Below are positions 19,716 to 30,600 of a DNA stretch of 64,000 bases, piece by piece. Location of the stretch: positions 62,001 through 126,000 of the forward strand of contig NW_017962915.1 in NCBI RefSeq assembly GCF_001661345.1. Direction: 5' to 3'. Each line of letters begins with the position of its first letter. Within the stretch, counting starts at the first letter, position 1. Under the pieces are notes generated by a model that saw nothing but the letters and a program-made list of their open reading frames with translations, had not been told where the DNA came from and ran no database searches. Both the position numbers and the translations under genes were made by a program. The stretch is from Ascoidea rubescens DSM 1968 (lineage: Eukaryota > Ascomycota > Saccharomycetes > Ascoideales > Ascoideaceae).

Positions 19716-21521
19716 TATATTATATTATATAAATATGAATTGAAATGCAATTTAAATAAAAATGATGATGTTCGTTTTTTTGAGAATAGTGATACTAGTT
19801 AATTGAAATTGAATCTAAAGATGACTTTTCAAAAAAAATAAAAAAAAATAAAAACAATAAAAAAAAAATAATAAATAAAAGGAAATAGTCAAAAACAAAT
19901 TTAGTTAAAATATTAAGATAGAAAGGGCCTTTTAGAATTGAAAAATTTATTTAATAGTACCGTTGCTTTATTATTATAACATTAATCTAAAAAAATTAAT
20001 AAAAATGTATTTCTAATTATTGATAAGTATTAATTGATATGGGCTTGCTAATTGATAAACGAAATGGATTCAAAGTGTAATAAAAACATGGATGTACAAG
20101 TTATAAGTACCTTTGTTCTTAGCCTAAAAAAATAAGAAATTATTATAAATATAGGTTTTATAAGTATCTAGATTGTTGTAAAAAGAAAAGAAAACTTATT
20201 GAAATCTAAATTGTAACATTAATCAGACCTTTTTTAAGCTTTTTTTTGAATAATACTTCTCTATTAGTTGTATATTGTGAGTTTTACCATTAAACCCCCA
20301 AACGGATAAAAGTAAACAAAAAATGATTCTTTTAGTTTGAATCTGAAATTTTCCATTTTCGAAAATTGTGAGTGAAAATCATGAATGAAGTTTGAAGCTC
20401 GTGCATTCTGTGCGTTAAGATACATTTTAAACCAGCCCTGTGGGTTCTATTGACAAAAGTGCTTTTTTTCTTTAGCATGGTGTGAAGCACAAAAATATGT
20501 GAATATTGTTGATAAGAGATACATCGTCGTCAATTCTTAATCAAATGAATAGGGCAGGAAGCTTTGGCATAAGAGCATTTGCTCTGGAGATTGGCTATTC
20601 AGTAACGAGTACTAGTTTGTTGTCCTAGACAGATTTTTTTGGGGTTCCTACCAGCTGGACACCTGATTGTATTTTCCAGTATTTTAATAGTGCACTATCT
20701 TTATTTTGCAAACCAAAACAATTGTTAAACGAGGGGCATTATAATAGCACCAGTCTGCAAACTGGTAAGCTGGCTCAAATAAAACTAGCGTATTGTCCCA
20801 ATCATTTTGAAGCACATTTGAATGTCTGTCAGGACTCAACCACTAATATATTAATCAGCCACATCGATTACTGCGATTATTGGGAAACCCAACCTTAGGT
20901 TAAACCATTATTGACAGTGTTACCCTGTTGTAGTCACGTGTAAAGTCTGTTGAGCTGCGAACGGAAGCAGATTGTCGCATAGACATTCCGTTGGAGTATT
21001 TTAAATGCCGGCTTAGCACTAAAGCATTGATTCAAATCCCAGATATGACTGGCGAGCTTGGTGAAACACAACTCAGTAGTGTATCTTTCCATCTTACATC
21101 TTCAGATTGACTTGCTGTTCGTCTTTATTAAAATGTCTATTTAGAATTGGCATTAAATATTTCTAATTGCTCGACTAAATAAACAAACAGTCATCGGAAA
21201 TTATTTTGTATTCACATTTGATCATTCACAATTGCAATTGAATCCATTGACTTTGAAAAGTTGAAAAACTAAATTATTAATTACTCTATAGTACGAAAAA
21301 TCTAAGGAGTAATAAAATGATAGAAGGCTATAAAATTAAAAAATAAAAAAAAAAAATAATCAAAATAAATACCAAGCTAGTAAAAGTAGCAACAAAAATA
21401 TATGACTATTTATAAAAGGATAGTAAAAGAAATATAAAAATAAAAATAAAAATAAAAACAATGCAGAAAAAAATAACTTTGAATGGTTTAATATTAATAC
21501 AGTAGTTTTTCAAATCAACTT
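19716..21521. other. 1.8 kb intergenic region between the 1484-residue gene and HNM1
   Basis: No open frame over 60 codons occurs. GTCACGTG, a full Cbf1/E-box consensus, lies at 20933-20940. Just after it, AACGGAA and TTCCGTT form a 7-bp inverted repeat (about 20959-20991). The segment at about 20900-21060 is less AT-rich than the rest and could be a regulatory core. Nothing else is recognised. Much of the region is probably the promoter of the leftward 1484-residue gene. Confidence 0.5.
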
Positions 21522-23189
21522 CTATTCTACTTTCTTTTCAAAATCAACATTTGCACCAGATCTACTAGCAACCGCTGAGAGATGAGTGATTTTAGCTGAT
21601 AAAACTGTTCCAAGAACTTCAGCTTCTTTTTGTCTGTCTTCGAATCTAGTAAAGACTTTTCTTCCTCTAGCAAACCAATAAATAATACAGTAAGCACAAA
21701 ATCCAACAGTAATAACTGAAACATAGTTCATATTATCTTTTGTTGCTGGCATTGTCATTGGGAATGAATAGAAGACTACTGCAAAAAGTGTCCAACATAA
21801 AGTAACAATATTAGCAACTAATCCAAATTTTCCTAGCCAGAATTTTCCATGAGGAACATTGTCTCTACCTCTGTATAATAAACAGATAATTGGAACTGCA
21901 TAACTTAATAATAAGAAGACAATACAACTGGTGACCATACTATTATAAGCAGTGGTTGATCCCATGTAAATGCAACCAACGACAGCACACCAGAAACATG
22001 ACATGAAATGAGCATTAACTGGCATCTTTGTCTTTTCATTAACTATTGACCAGTATTTGGAACCTGGAAGACCATTATCTCTTGCAAATGACCAACAAAG
22101 ACGTGCTTGCCATGTGTGAGATGCAATATTACAACCAACAGCTGTCAAGACAACCAAGCATTCTAGGAAAATAGCACCACCTTTGTTACCCAAGGCTTGA
22201 TAATAAATATCTAAAATTGGGACACCAGTATTTGAGTTAAGAATATCATCCAAATTATTAATACTGAAAAACATGGCAATGGAATAAAACCAAGATGTTA
22301 CAAAACCGATGGCAACAGTGCAACAAATTGAAATTGGAATTAAAGTATCAGGGTTGTTGATTTCTTCTGCCATATGAGTAGCACAATCCAAACAAGAAAA
22401 GGACCAATTGGGATTAATTAAACCAACAATAAATGCGATACCTGCACTTGACCAACCGGTACCATTATCGAACTCAGAGAAAACAAAACTGGCTGGTTGG
22501 TAGTTACCTGAAGAACAACTTAAAACAGTAATAGTAATAATTACAAAGGAACCCAATGAGGTGTAAAGAGCAGCTTTAGAGAAATGGGGTAAAGGTTTTT
22601 CGTATACGTTGAAAACAGATAAAAGAACATTTAAAATTTCATAGGTAATAAAGACATGCCATTGTTTAACAACGAAGGTACTGTCACCATTGGTGAGAAC
22701 CCACATACCAACAACAGCAGTGGCGATACTCATTGTAACAGAAGCAGAAGTGAAGATCGAACCAGCCCATGCTAATGAACCACACATGTAAGCCCAGAAT
22801 CTTTTGTAGTTTTCAGGAGCTAATTGGAAAGTCCAGTAATATTGACCACCAGCAGAGTTGTAGATACTTGATAATTCGGATAAGGATATAGCTATTTGAG
22901 TTGAGATAACTGCAATGATAATGATACCATAAACAATTGACATTGGACCACCAGATGAGATACCAGTAACTAAAGAAGCAGAGATACCAAACCAAGAGTT
23001 GGTTAAACCAAAACCAACACCTAATAAGGACCAAATAGTGAAGTTACGACGCAACTCTGGCTTATAGCCAGCTTCAGCGATTTTTAAATCAGCCTCAGCT
23101 ACCTTTAAAGCGTTGGCAGCATTATTTCTGCTACCTGTAGAAACAGAATTAATAGAATCTATATTATGAAGTTGATTTTCCTTTTCCAT
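21522..23189 (-). CDS. HNM1: HNM1, choline/ethanolamine permease (APC superfamily)
   Basis: The 555-residue protein (564 in S. cerevisiae) starts at a clean ATG. It follows S. cerevisiae Hnm1 along most of its length: WSLLGVGFGLTNSWFGISAS, SSGGPMSIVYGI, AYMCGSLAWAGSIFTSAS, GIAFIVGLINPNWSFSCLDC, HTWQARLCWSFARDNGLP, and GKFWLGKFG. About twelve hydrophobic segments are present. Hnm1 imports choline, ethanolamine and nitrogen mustard across the plasma membrane for the CDP-choline pathway, and in S. cerevisiae it is repressed by inositol and choline. The hydrophilic N-terminus (about 50 residues) carries Ser and Lys that could serve turnover by ubiquitination. The promoter has a partial match to the inositol/choline element near 23688-23698 (ATTTCACGTTT); I give this little weight. 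Loss or gain of substrate range cannot be judged by eye. Confidence 0.93.
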   Translation of the reverse strand: MEKENQLHNIDSINSVSTGSRNNAANALKVAEADLKIAEAGYKPELRRNFTIWSLLGVGFGLTNSWFGISASLVTGISSGGPMSIVYGIIIIAVISTQIAISLSELSSIYNSAGGQYYWTFQLAPENYKRFWAYMCGSLAWAGSIFTSASVTMSIATAVVGMWVLTNGDSTFVVKQWHVFITYEILNVLLSVFNVYEKPLPHFSKAALYTSLGSFVIITITVLSCSSGNYQPASFVFSEFDNGTGWSSAGIAFIVGLINPNWSFSCLDCATHMAEEINNPDTLIPISICCTVAIGFVTSWFYSIAMFFSINNLDDILNSNTGVPILDIYYQALGNKGGAIFLECLVVLTAVGCNIASHTWQARLCWSFARDNGLPGSKYWSIVNEKTKMPVNAHFMSCFWCAVVGCIYMGSTTAYNSMVTSCIVFLLLSYAVPIICLLYRGRDNVPHGKFWLGKFGLVANIVTLCWTLFAVVFYSFPMTMPATKDNMNYVSVITVGFCAYCIIYWFARGRKVFTRFEDRQKEAEVLGTVLSAKITHLSAVASRSGANVDFEKKVE

Positions 23190-26101
23190 CTCTATTTCTA
23201 TTATTTCTATTATTTTAATAGCTTATTTAAATTTTTTCAGAAAAAGAAAATAAAAATTAAGGAGTATCAAAACTATTAAAAGTAGACAGTAAGTTCGAGA
23301 AGAAAGGATAGTAAAAAAGGTAATAAGATAGTGATAAAAAGTAAAAAAAGAGATATTTATATCAATTTATACTAATTTGTACCAGTTATATACATGATAA
23401 GGTTTAATATTCAAAAAAAAAAAATTCAAAAAATAGAGTTAATATGGTTCAGCGATGTAGAGCTAAAAAAAATAATGATAAGAATTTAATGGAACAGTAT
23501 CAATTACACTCTTATAATTCCAACGTAGCTGAAGTGAATATTCCAAGCAAAAACTGTGCTGTTGATAAATGGAAAAATAAATGCAGTAATTTTAAAATTA
23601 CTTGATTATGATTAGCCTATCATAAATGTAATCTTAATGTTTTTAGAGCAATCTTAGTACAATTTTGTTCACAGCTATTTCACGTTTCATGTAACTTATT
23701 ATCTACAAAATGAAAAAACACAACCAAATTCTTTCTTCTATTTATCCAGCAACCAAATTGATAAAACTAAAATCTCCAGAACTTTTTTTTCTAGAATCCT
23801 GTTCAGAACACGTCAAGCGGGAAAATAAATAACCTGTCAAACCAAGGTCTCCAGGCAAAACCAGACATAGAAGAGCCTTTCTCAGTGCTTTTCATAAAGA
23901 AAAATTGCATAAAAGCCTTAAAAAATTGGCTAAGAAATGTGCAGCAAAAACCCCGAAGCATCTCTTCCCTCTTTACTGCGTTCTGGCCAATCATTTCACT
24001 AAACTGTTCTTTTTAATCGTCGCACTTGGAGCCATGCCAAATCAAAGCGGGTCACATGATACACCTCTTAAAACTGGCCTAAGCAGCTGCGCTATGCAGT
24101 CTTGTGCATAATCAAAGATTGGCAATTGGTTCAAAACGGCTCCTGAACCTAATTTCGAAAGGTGTCGGGTGTTCGGATTTTGAGTTTGGAAGTGTGGTCC
24201 GGTGTTGTAACAATTACGTGACCGGTGATAGCTAAAGAGAAGCTGTTTGCGACCCAGTTTTGTTTTGCACTGTGTTTTATCCAACTCAAAGGACTCTTCA
24301 ACCATCAAAATCGCCAGAATTATAAACAGATGAGTCTGTGAGCCAGCATCAGTAAACAAGTTACCTCCAAAAAATACTTCAAAAACTCAAGCGAATTGTT
24401 TCTGAGACATTTGGGCCCACTAATTAGAAAATATTATTTGTTCTCTGTTTCCTCTCGTTTTGCATGTTAAAAAGCAGGATTTTAAAGAACTTTGAGAAAT
24501 CTAAATCTTCTCAAAAAGATGCAAAGAATTTTCTAATAATTTTCTAGGTTTTTTCAAGCTAAATTGTTTCTATGCGCAGAGATTTTTTATTTCATTGGAA
24601 TCGTTATAGAGTATATATTTCACTGGACCACTGGTTTTTCTGAAAAATTGCCAGATTTAGTTTAGATTCGGCCTACTAAATACAATTATAAGCAAATATC
24701 TTCTTTTTCAAATACAGTTATCAATTCCAATAATTCAAGAGCACTAATGGGATTTATTTGCTTTCTTAGATGTCCAATGGACTTTGTAAGGCTTTTCGAT
24801 GTGCTTGTATTATCTTGTAATTTATGTTAATTTGGAAATGCAAAAGAAATTTTTTCTTTAAAGGCTTTTATCGAAAATATATCAAGATGTAATACTTCTG
24901 TTAATCTAATCTTGTAGAAAATCAGTTATATACATTCATTATCAATATTCTGTGACAAATTAAAGTTTTAGACTATCTTAATTCTCAGACTGTGCAAAAC
25001 TTTATTTTATTCTTTTGCTATATTTCATTTTATAGTTTGGTCCAATCAGTGGCTTTCAAAGTAGTATGATTAATGCATTATGTAATACCTATTCTACTAA
25101 CAATCAACTATATTTCCAATGTTTGTAAATTAATAAAAGATAATTAAAGGTCTTCCAATCATTTCAATGATTTCACTACGATTTCAAACACTTTGAAATT
25201 CAAAATATAATATATTCCAAATCCATATATTTATTGAAAAGAATCTACTTTCCTAAAACGGAATTTTTAAATCACTACAAAAATACCATGTATGTGTTTC
25301 AAGTGCATAGATTAAGCTTAGTTGTATTGTTATTCACTTTATTTAAAAAGATAATTCCGAAACTCTTATTTGCTAATAAAAACTAAAAGTTTAATGCAAA
25401 TCCTAATTTAATCTTGATGGTTTGCCATTTGCCTGATAATGAAAATTACACTAGCATTTAATTTTAACAAAATCAAACAGAATAAAAAATCATCTACGTA
25501 ACAAAAAAATATTTACTATTTTCAAATCATAAATACTACAATTCCACTTATCGGTAAATTGCTTGTTTAAAATACAAACAACCCACCCAACTGATTACAA
25601 AAATTTGCAAACATTTTTGAAAGATATCAAAGAACCTTGTTCAAATCACTAATCATTTTAAATGCTTATTTTTTTATTCTCACAATACAAATTAGTAAAT
25701 AATATACTAAATTCAGATCTATTATTTTGATTCTTTTTTTTTTTCTTTACACATAACTTAAAAATAAAGAATCTTAACTTGTTATCATATTCTTGGTTTT
25801 TGTTTTACAAAATGCTTTATAATTTATCAATTTAAATTTCACTTATTAAAAGTTCAATAATATAATAAACAGGTCATATAATAACTAATATCAAATTACA
25901 ATGACAAGAAAATGATAATATTATAAAGGATGAACCAGCATTAGGTTTCAATCAAACTTTTAAAACAATGGCTGAAGATTTCCTAAATTTGCAATTTTAG
26001 AATTGATAGAAAACCAACCCACTAAGGATAATCAAAAAATTTATAGCTTTATAGGTTTTTAATTTCATACCCAAATACTTTCCCAAATAAATTTCATGAA
26101 T
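23190..26101. other. 2.9 kb intergenic region, HNM1 promoter and unexplained sequence
   Basis: No convincing gene occurs. A less AT-rich segment lies at about 23990-24350; it contains GTCACATG at 24051-24058 (Cbf1-type) and a second half site ACGTGAC near 24216. The short open frames there overlap on both strands and start without sensible ATGs, so I leave them out. A lone TACTAAC near 25094 has no matching donor. The remaining sequence, 24400-26100, is very AT-rich without visible structure. Confidence 0.45.
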
Positions 26102-27418
26102 CTATATTAAATCTTCACTTACATTGGACCATAATCTAACCGATCGATCCCACCCGCTAGAAATGATTTTATCACCACTTGTATTAATATCACAACTCAT
26201 TATTTTATTATCAATGTGTCCTTTCAACGTTTTTACTTTAATCCAACTATCTGCTGACCAAATTTTAAGTGAGCCATCATAAGACGAGCTTATCAAAAAT
26301 GTGCTTGAAGAGGAATTCATCTCAGGTTTAAATTCGTTCAGAATACTGTTTATTTTATTTGCATTTTCTTTAAAAAATTTTATATCAGAAACTAGTTTAT
26401 TGTGTGCTGGAATGGTAAATAATGGTTTAGTATTGTTATTTTCATTTTTTTGATTATCAAGTTTTAAATTATAACGCAAATCCCAAATTTTTATTGAGCA
26501 ATCAGCTCCTCCAGTTGCAATTTGATACCCATTATCTGACCAATCAGAGGCAAAAATACCTTTAATATGATCGTTCAAAACCATTATAGATTTGCCTATT
26601 CGTAGGTCCCATACTCTCCCAATTGCGTCAAGTCCACCTGAGAACATTAATGCTCCATCACATTGAAACGAAATTGAATAAACTTCTTTTGAGTGTCCCT
26701 CTTGTAAATATACTTCTTTATTCTTATTCAAATCCCATATTCTCCAAGTTTGATCAAACGAAGAAGAAGCTAAAAACTTTCCAGATGGATGAAATATCGT
26801 TTTTATGACTCGGCTGTCATGTCCCTTTAATGTAGATATAGGCTTTGTTGATTCTAATGACCATAAATGGATTAAATTGTCTGATGAGTTCCCAGTGGCT
26901 AGAGAAATTTCTCGGTCATTTTGTGAAATTCCAGAAAAGGGATGCCAATCAATTCCTGATAGTTTGTCATCAGGAGAACCAATACAATCGTAATTTATAG
27001 ACGATATCAAGTTTGAATCCAAAACTTTTAATTCACCAGCCCAAGAGCCCATTGCAATTTTATCACCTAGTGGTGAAAATTTCACTGATGATATTGCTCG
27101 GTTAGACAAAATATTGGATCCTATCAATTCAAACCTTGACAACCTATCATTAACACCTCTTCTGTACTTCAATTGGTCTTTTAATGGTATTTGAAGCAAT
27201 TGATTTTGAAATGCGATTCTTCTTTTTGCTTTAAGCAAAGAATAGTTAACCAAGTATAACCGGGCTTTTGTAATTTCTTCAGACCCTGGAGTAAAAAATT
27301 CTTCATCTTCGTCTTCGTCTTCATTCTCAATATCGTCGTTATTAAATTTAGGGTCACTGTTTATTTCGTTTTCGTCATCCGACTCATACATAATCTGGTC
27401 TTCATCATCAGCAGTCAT
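26102..27418 (-). CDS. PRP4: PRP4, U4/U6 snRNP WD40 protein
   Basis: The start is the ATG at 27418 (MTADDEDQIMYESDDEN); the frame is open five codons earlier only from a TTG. The 438 residues compare with 465 in S. cerevisiae. After an acidic N-terminus comes the splicing factor motif (EEITKARLYLVNYSLLKAKRR), which in Prp4 contacts U4 snRNA and Prp3. Seven WD40 repeats follow, from SSVKFSPLGDKIAMGSWAG to SGDKIISSGWDRSVRLWS. Prp4 is a stable part of the U4/U6 di-snRNP and is released during spliceosome activation. The intron-bearing genes nearby (PAM16, NMD4, RPA12) are substrates of this machinery. The gene lies tail-on to the HNM1 promoter region. Confidence 0.92.
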   Translation of the reverse strand: MTADDEDQIMYESDDENEINSDPKFNNDDIENEDEDEDEEFFTPGSEEITKARLYLVNYSLLKAKRRIAFQNQLLQIPLKDQLKYRRGVNDRLSRFELIGSNILSNRAISSVKFSPLGDKIAMGSWAGELKVLDSNLISSINYDCIGSPDDKLSGIDWHPFSGISQNDREISLATGNSSDNLIHLWSLESTKPISTLKGHDSRVIKTIFHPSGKFLASSSFDQTWRIWDLNKNKEVYLQEGHSKEVYSISFQCDGALMFSGGLDAIGRVWDLRIGKSIMVLNDHIKGIFASDWSDNGYQIATGGADCSIKIWDLRYNLKLDNQKNENNNTKPLFTIPAHNKLVSDIKFFKENANKINSILNEFKPEMNSSSSTFLISSSYDGSLKIWSADSWIKVKTLKGHIDNKIMSCDINTSGDKIISSGWDRSVRLWSNVSEDLI

Positions 27419-27670
27419 TATATTAGTTTCCAAGCAGCTTTAGATTCTCTCAATGATTCCACTGCTTTCTTTCCATCTTCAAAGATTTGATTTGGTTTTT
27501 TTCCGCTTAGTCAAAAAAATAAAACGGAAATCCGCTTTCAAACCCAAAAATTACACAATGCAAACGATAAAAAGAAAGTGTGAAATAATTTTTGTTTATT
27601 TATTTATATATAGTATAGCAGGTGAATAGCTAACAAAAGTCGATGAAGGATAAATCAAAAGAACTATAGA

Positions 27671-30600
27671 TCAACCCCCAAACTTAGGCACAGAAGAAAT
27701 CTTTGGCGATCCATCAGAAGAAACCTCGGCAATTGGGGATAACAATGAATTGTTGCTAAACATTGGAATTGGTAAAAAATTCTCATTTGAACTAATTGTT
27801 TCAAGAGATTTTAAGCTGTGGTTACTCTTAATTGAGCTATCTCTATGCAATGATCCCTCTCTTGAAAATAGTGTCACTGTTTTGCCGCCATTTGGAGATT
27901 TGAAGATATTAAAATTCGATGAGACAGATAAATCCATCAAACCTGGTTTAGGTTTTTTTGAGTAACTATTGGTTCTTAAGATTCCTCCTTTTGAACCAAG
28001 TTTTACTTCCTCTGGGTTCAAAGCAACCTTTCTCTTTGTGTCAATAATCTGGTAATTGCCTTCCCCTAAAAACTCAAAATCTTGTGGCAAGAGATTAACC
28101 TCATCCAACACATCATCATCATCGTCTCTTGCAGAATGATATACAGAATCATCATAAAGTGAAGCCCCTCGGCTTAGCATTTGATCAAGCTCATCATCAT
28201 CATTATAGTCATCTTTGTAATTATATAAAATCTCTTCATCATCACTATGCATATTCTCTTGTTGAATATTGTCAGTTTCCTCTTGATCAACATTATTAAA
28301 ATAATAATCGACTGTCTCATCAAATTGGGTCTTACTTTTAGGTGATGAAATTAATGATTCTTCATCATTTTTGTCCCATGAATATCTCTTAGGTTGGTTC
28401 GAGTGATTAGAAGCATTATCCTCATCGACAAAATGTTCATTCTCGTTTGGTGAATTGATAACCAACTGAGGCAAAGTTTCTTCAGGAATACTTTTTAAGA
28501 CATTGTTAGGCATGTCATTCTTTTTCCCCATCAATGACTCTTGCACTTCTCTTAAATATTGAGACCTAGTTCTCGCTTTAGGGCTGCTGTTATTATCTTC
28601 ATCATTACCACCATAGTTATAAGTATCATTAGCACTATCGTTAATATGTTTAGAATTGAATAAGAAATCCTCCTCGTCAGGAAGCCGATCCTGATGCAAA
28701 AATTCAGGGAATTCACCTTCTCTGGAAGTCACCAATAATTTTTTTGTTTCTCTTAAATAAAAATCTCGTTGTTTATCAAAAGAGTCGGATTCATCTCCAT
28801 CAGTTTTATCATTTATGACTTTTGGAAAGGACTTGGCATTCAACAATTGATTACTTTCTTCAGCTTCTACAGTTGCTATTAAGCCGTTAGGAAACCCATC
28901 TGTTATTTCAACTATGCAATTATTAATAGAATCATCATAAAATGAAACCTTTTTTTTTTCATTATTTTTTTCTATATGGTTATCGCTATTTATTTCATTT
29001 TCATCATAATCTCGACCATCAGTGCTGAGTTCATCATAGTCTTGAGAGTCTTCAATTCTGAAAAATCTTTGTTCATCATTATCATCACCAAAAAGGTCTC
29101 TGTTAAACAAATGCTCCGTATCATCCATCATATTATTTGAATTTTCTTCATCATAATAATTCATATCATCAGCAAAATCTTCTTCCCCATATTCATCGCT
29201 AATGAAATCATTTACGTACAAACCTTGATTTTCAGGAGAGATGATTTGCTGCTTTTCTAGTATTTTTTCCTTTTCGCTGGCAATTTCAGAAGGTTTCTTA
29301 TAATATTTGACTGATAAGTTCCTTCCAGTTTTGATATTTTGTTCAAAAGAAAAAGAGGACGAATTTGTTGAAGCAGAAGCTATGGATATGGTGTCGTCTG
29401 ATTCTTCTCCAAATGATTCCAGGCGTTTTTCTGGTGCATTTTTGATTGCCTTATCACTAAGAATAATTGTTGAAGATCTTCCTTTGTCCTTTAATGGCAT
29501 AAATGATAATCTTTTATCTTTAATATCTAGTTGATCATTTTTCTCGTAATATTTAGGAGAATCCATCAATTTTTTCTGAAATGGAGATTGTAACAGTTTT
29601 GGACTAGCTTGCGCACTATTATTTGGTGAGCATTTAACAGGAATAAATCCCATCTTAAGCATTATTTTATCTTCATCTGTCAATTTTTCAGGGGAGATTT
29701 GCAGAAATCTTTTTGATTTATCAAATATAGTTGAATTTCTTTTTAATTGTGCAAATGATTTGTCAAATATGGGGGAAATAGGTCCTTTATTATCAATAAA
29801 ATTTTCTTCAGTTGGAGAAAAATCATTTTGATAAGGAGTAATCTCAACCAGCTGTTCTAAATTGTCTTTGCTTGAATTTATAGTATAGCCGTCTTTTTTG
29901 TCTATTATCTCTTCAGAGGGAGAAAAGTTAAATAAATCTTTAACATTAAGAGCAGATATAGGTGTTGGAGTTGGAAGCATAGATTTATTTAAGGTTTCAT
30001 TTTCAAAACCGGTTTTATTCAATTCAGTACTATCACTATTGGTGTTTTCGTTGCTATCAATATTACTAGATAAAGAAATAGAAGTATCTAATTTGAGTTT
30101 AGGAGGCATTGTTATAGAAGATTTTTCAAAAGAGATTGGTAAGGACAGTCTATTAGATAGGAGTTCTTGATTGGTTATTTTTGGATCTGAAGTGAAAGTA
30201 CCAGTTGAGTTGTTATACATTTCATTTAAATTTGGAGATGAAGCCGAATTGATTACAGCTTTTTGTGTTTTTTGTCGATTTGAATCACAAACTTGTAATA
30301 AATTTGGGCGCAGATATGGAGTCTTAATAGTACTAATGGCATTATTTCTATCGTTAGATGACTTTAACGGGCTAGTTTGATTAATAGAAGTTGAAGATTT
30401 GTGTTTTAAGCCCAATAAACTTCTCATGCTTTTTTTTCTTGCATTTTCCTCATTGATAATTAAATCATTGGCAATAAAAAAAGCACCACTTTTACGTTTT
30501 TCAGCTTTTTCAAAAAGTTGTTGAGTTGGAGTTTTTTTAATGACACTTGGTTTTAGCTTGACCTTTAATTTTGATTCCCATTGTTGAATTGATTTGTAAG

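Noticed and set aside
21000-21080. Possible tRNA: GATTCAAATCC near 21029 resembles a B box
   Set aside because: No A box at the right distance and no pairing acceptor stem.
20933-24058. GTCACGTG and GTCACATG as centromere CDEI elements
   Set aside because: No 80-bp AT-only stretch or CDEIII-like motif follows on either side; a Cbf1 promoter role is simpler.
23803-24359. Small frames in the HNM1 upstream region
   Set aside because: Overlapping on both strands, no coherent start, no recognisable motif.
25093-25101. Lone TACTAAC in the 2.9 kb intergenic region
   Set aside because: No donor upstream on the same strand and no coding sequence around it.
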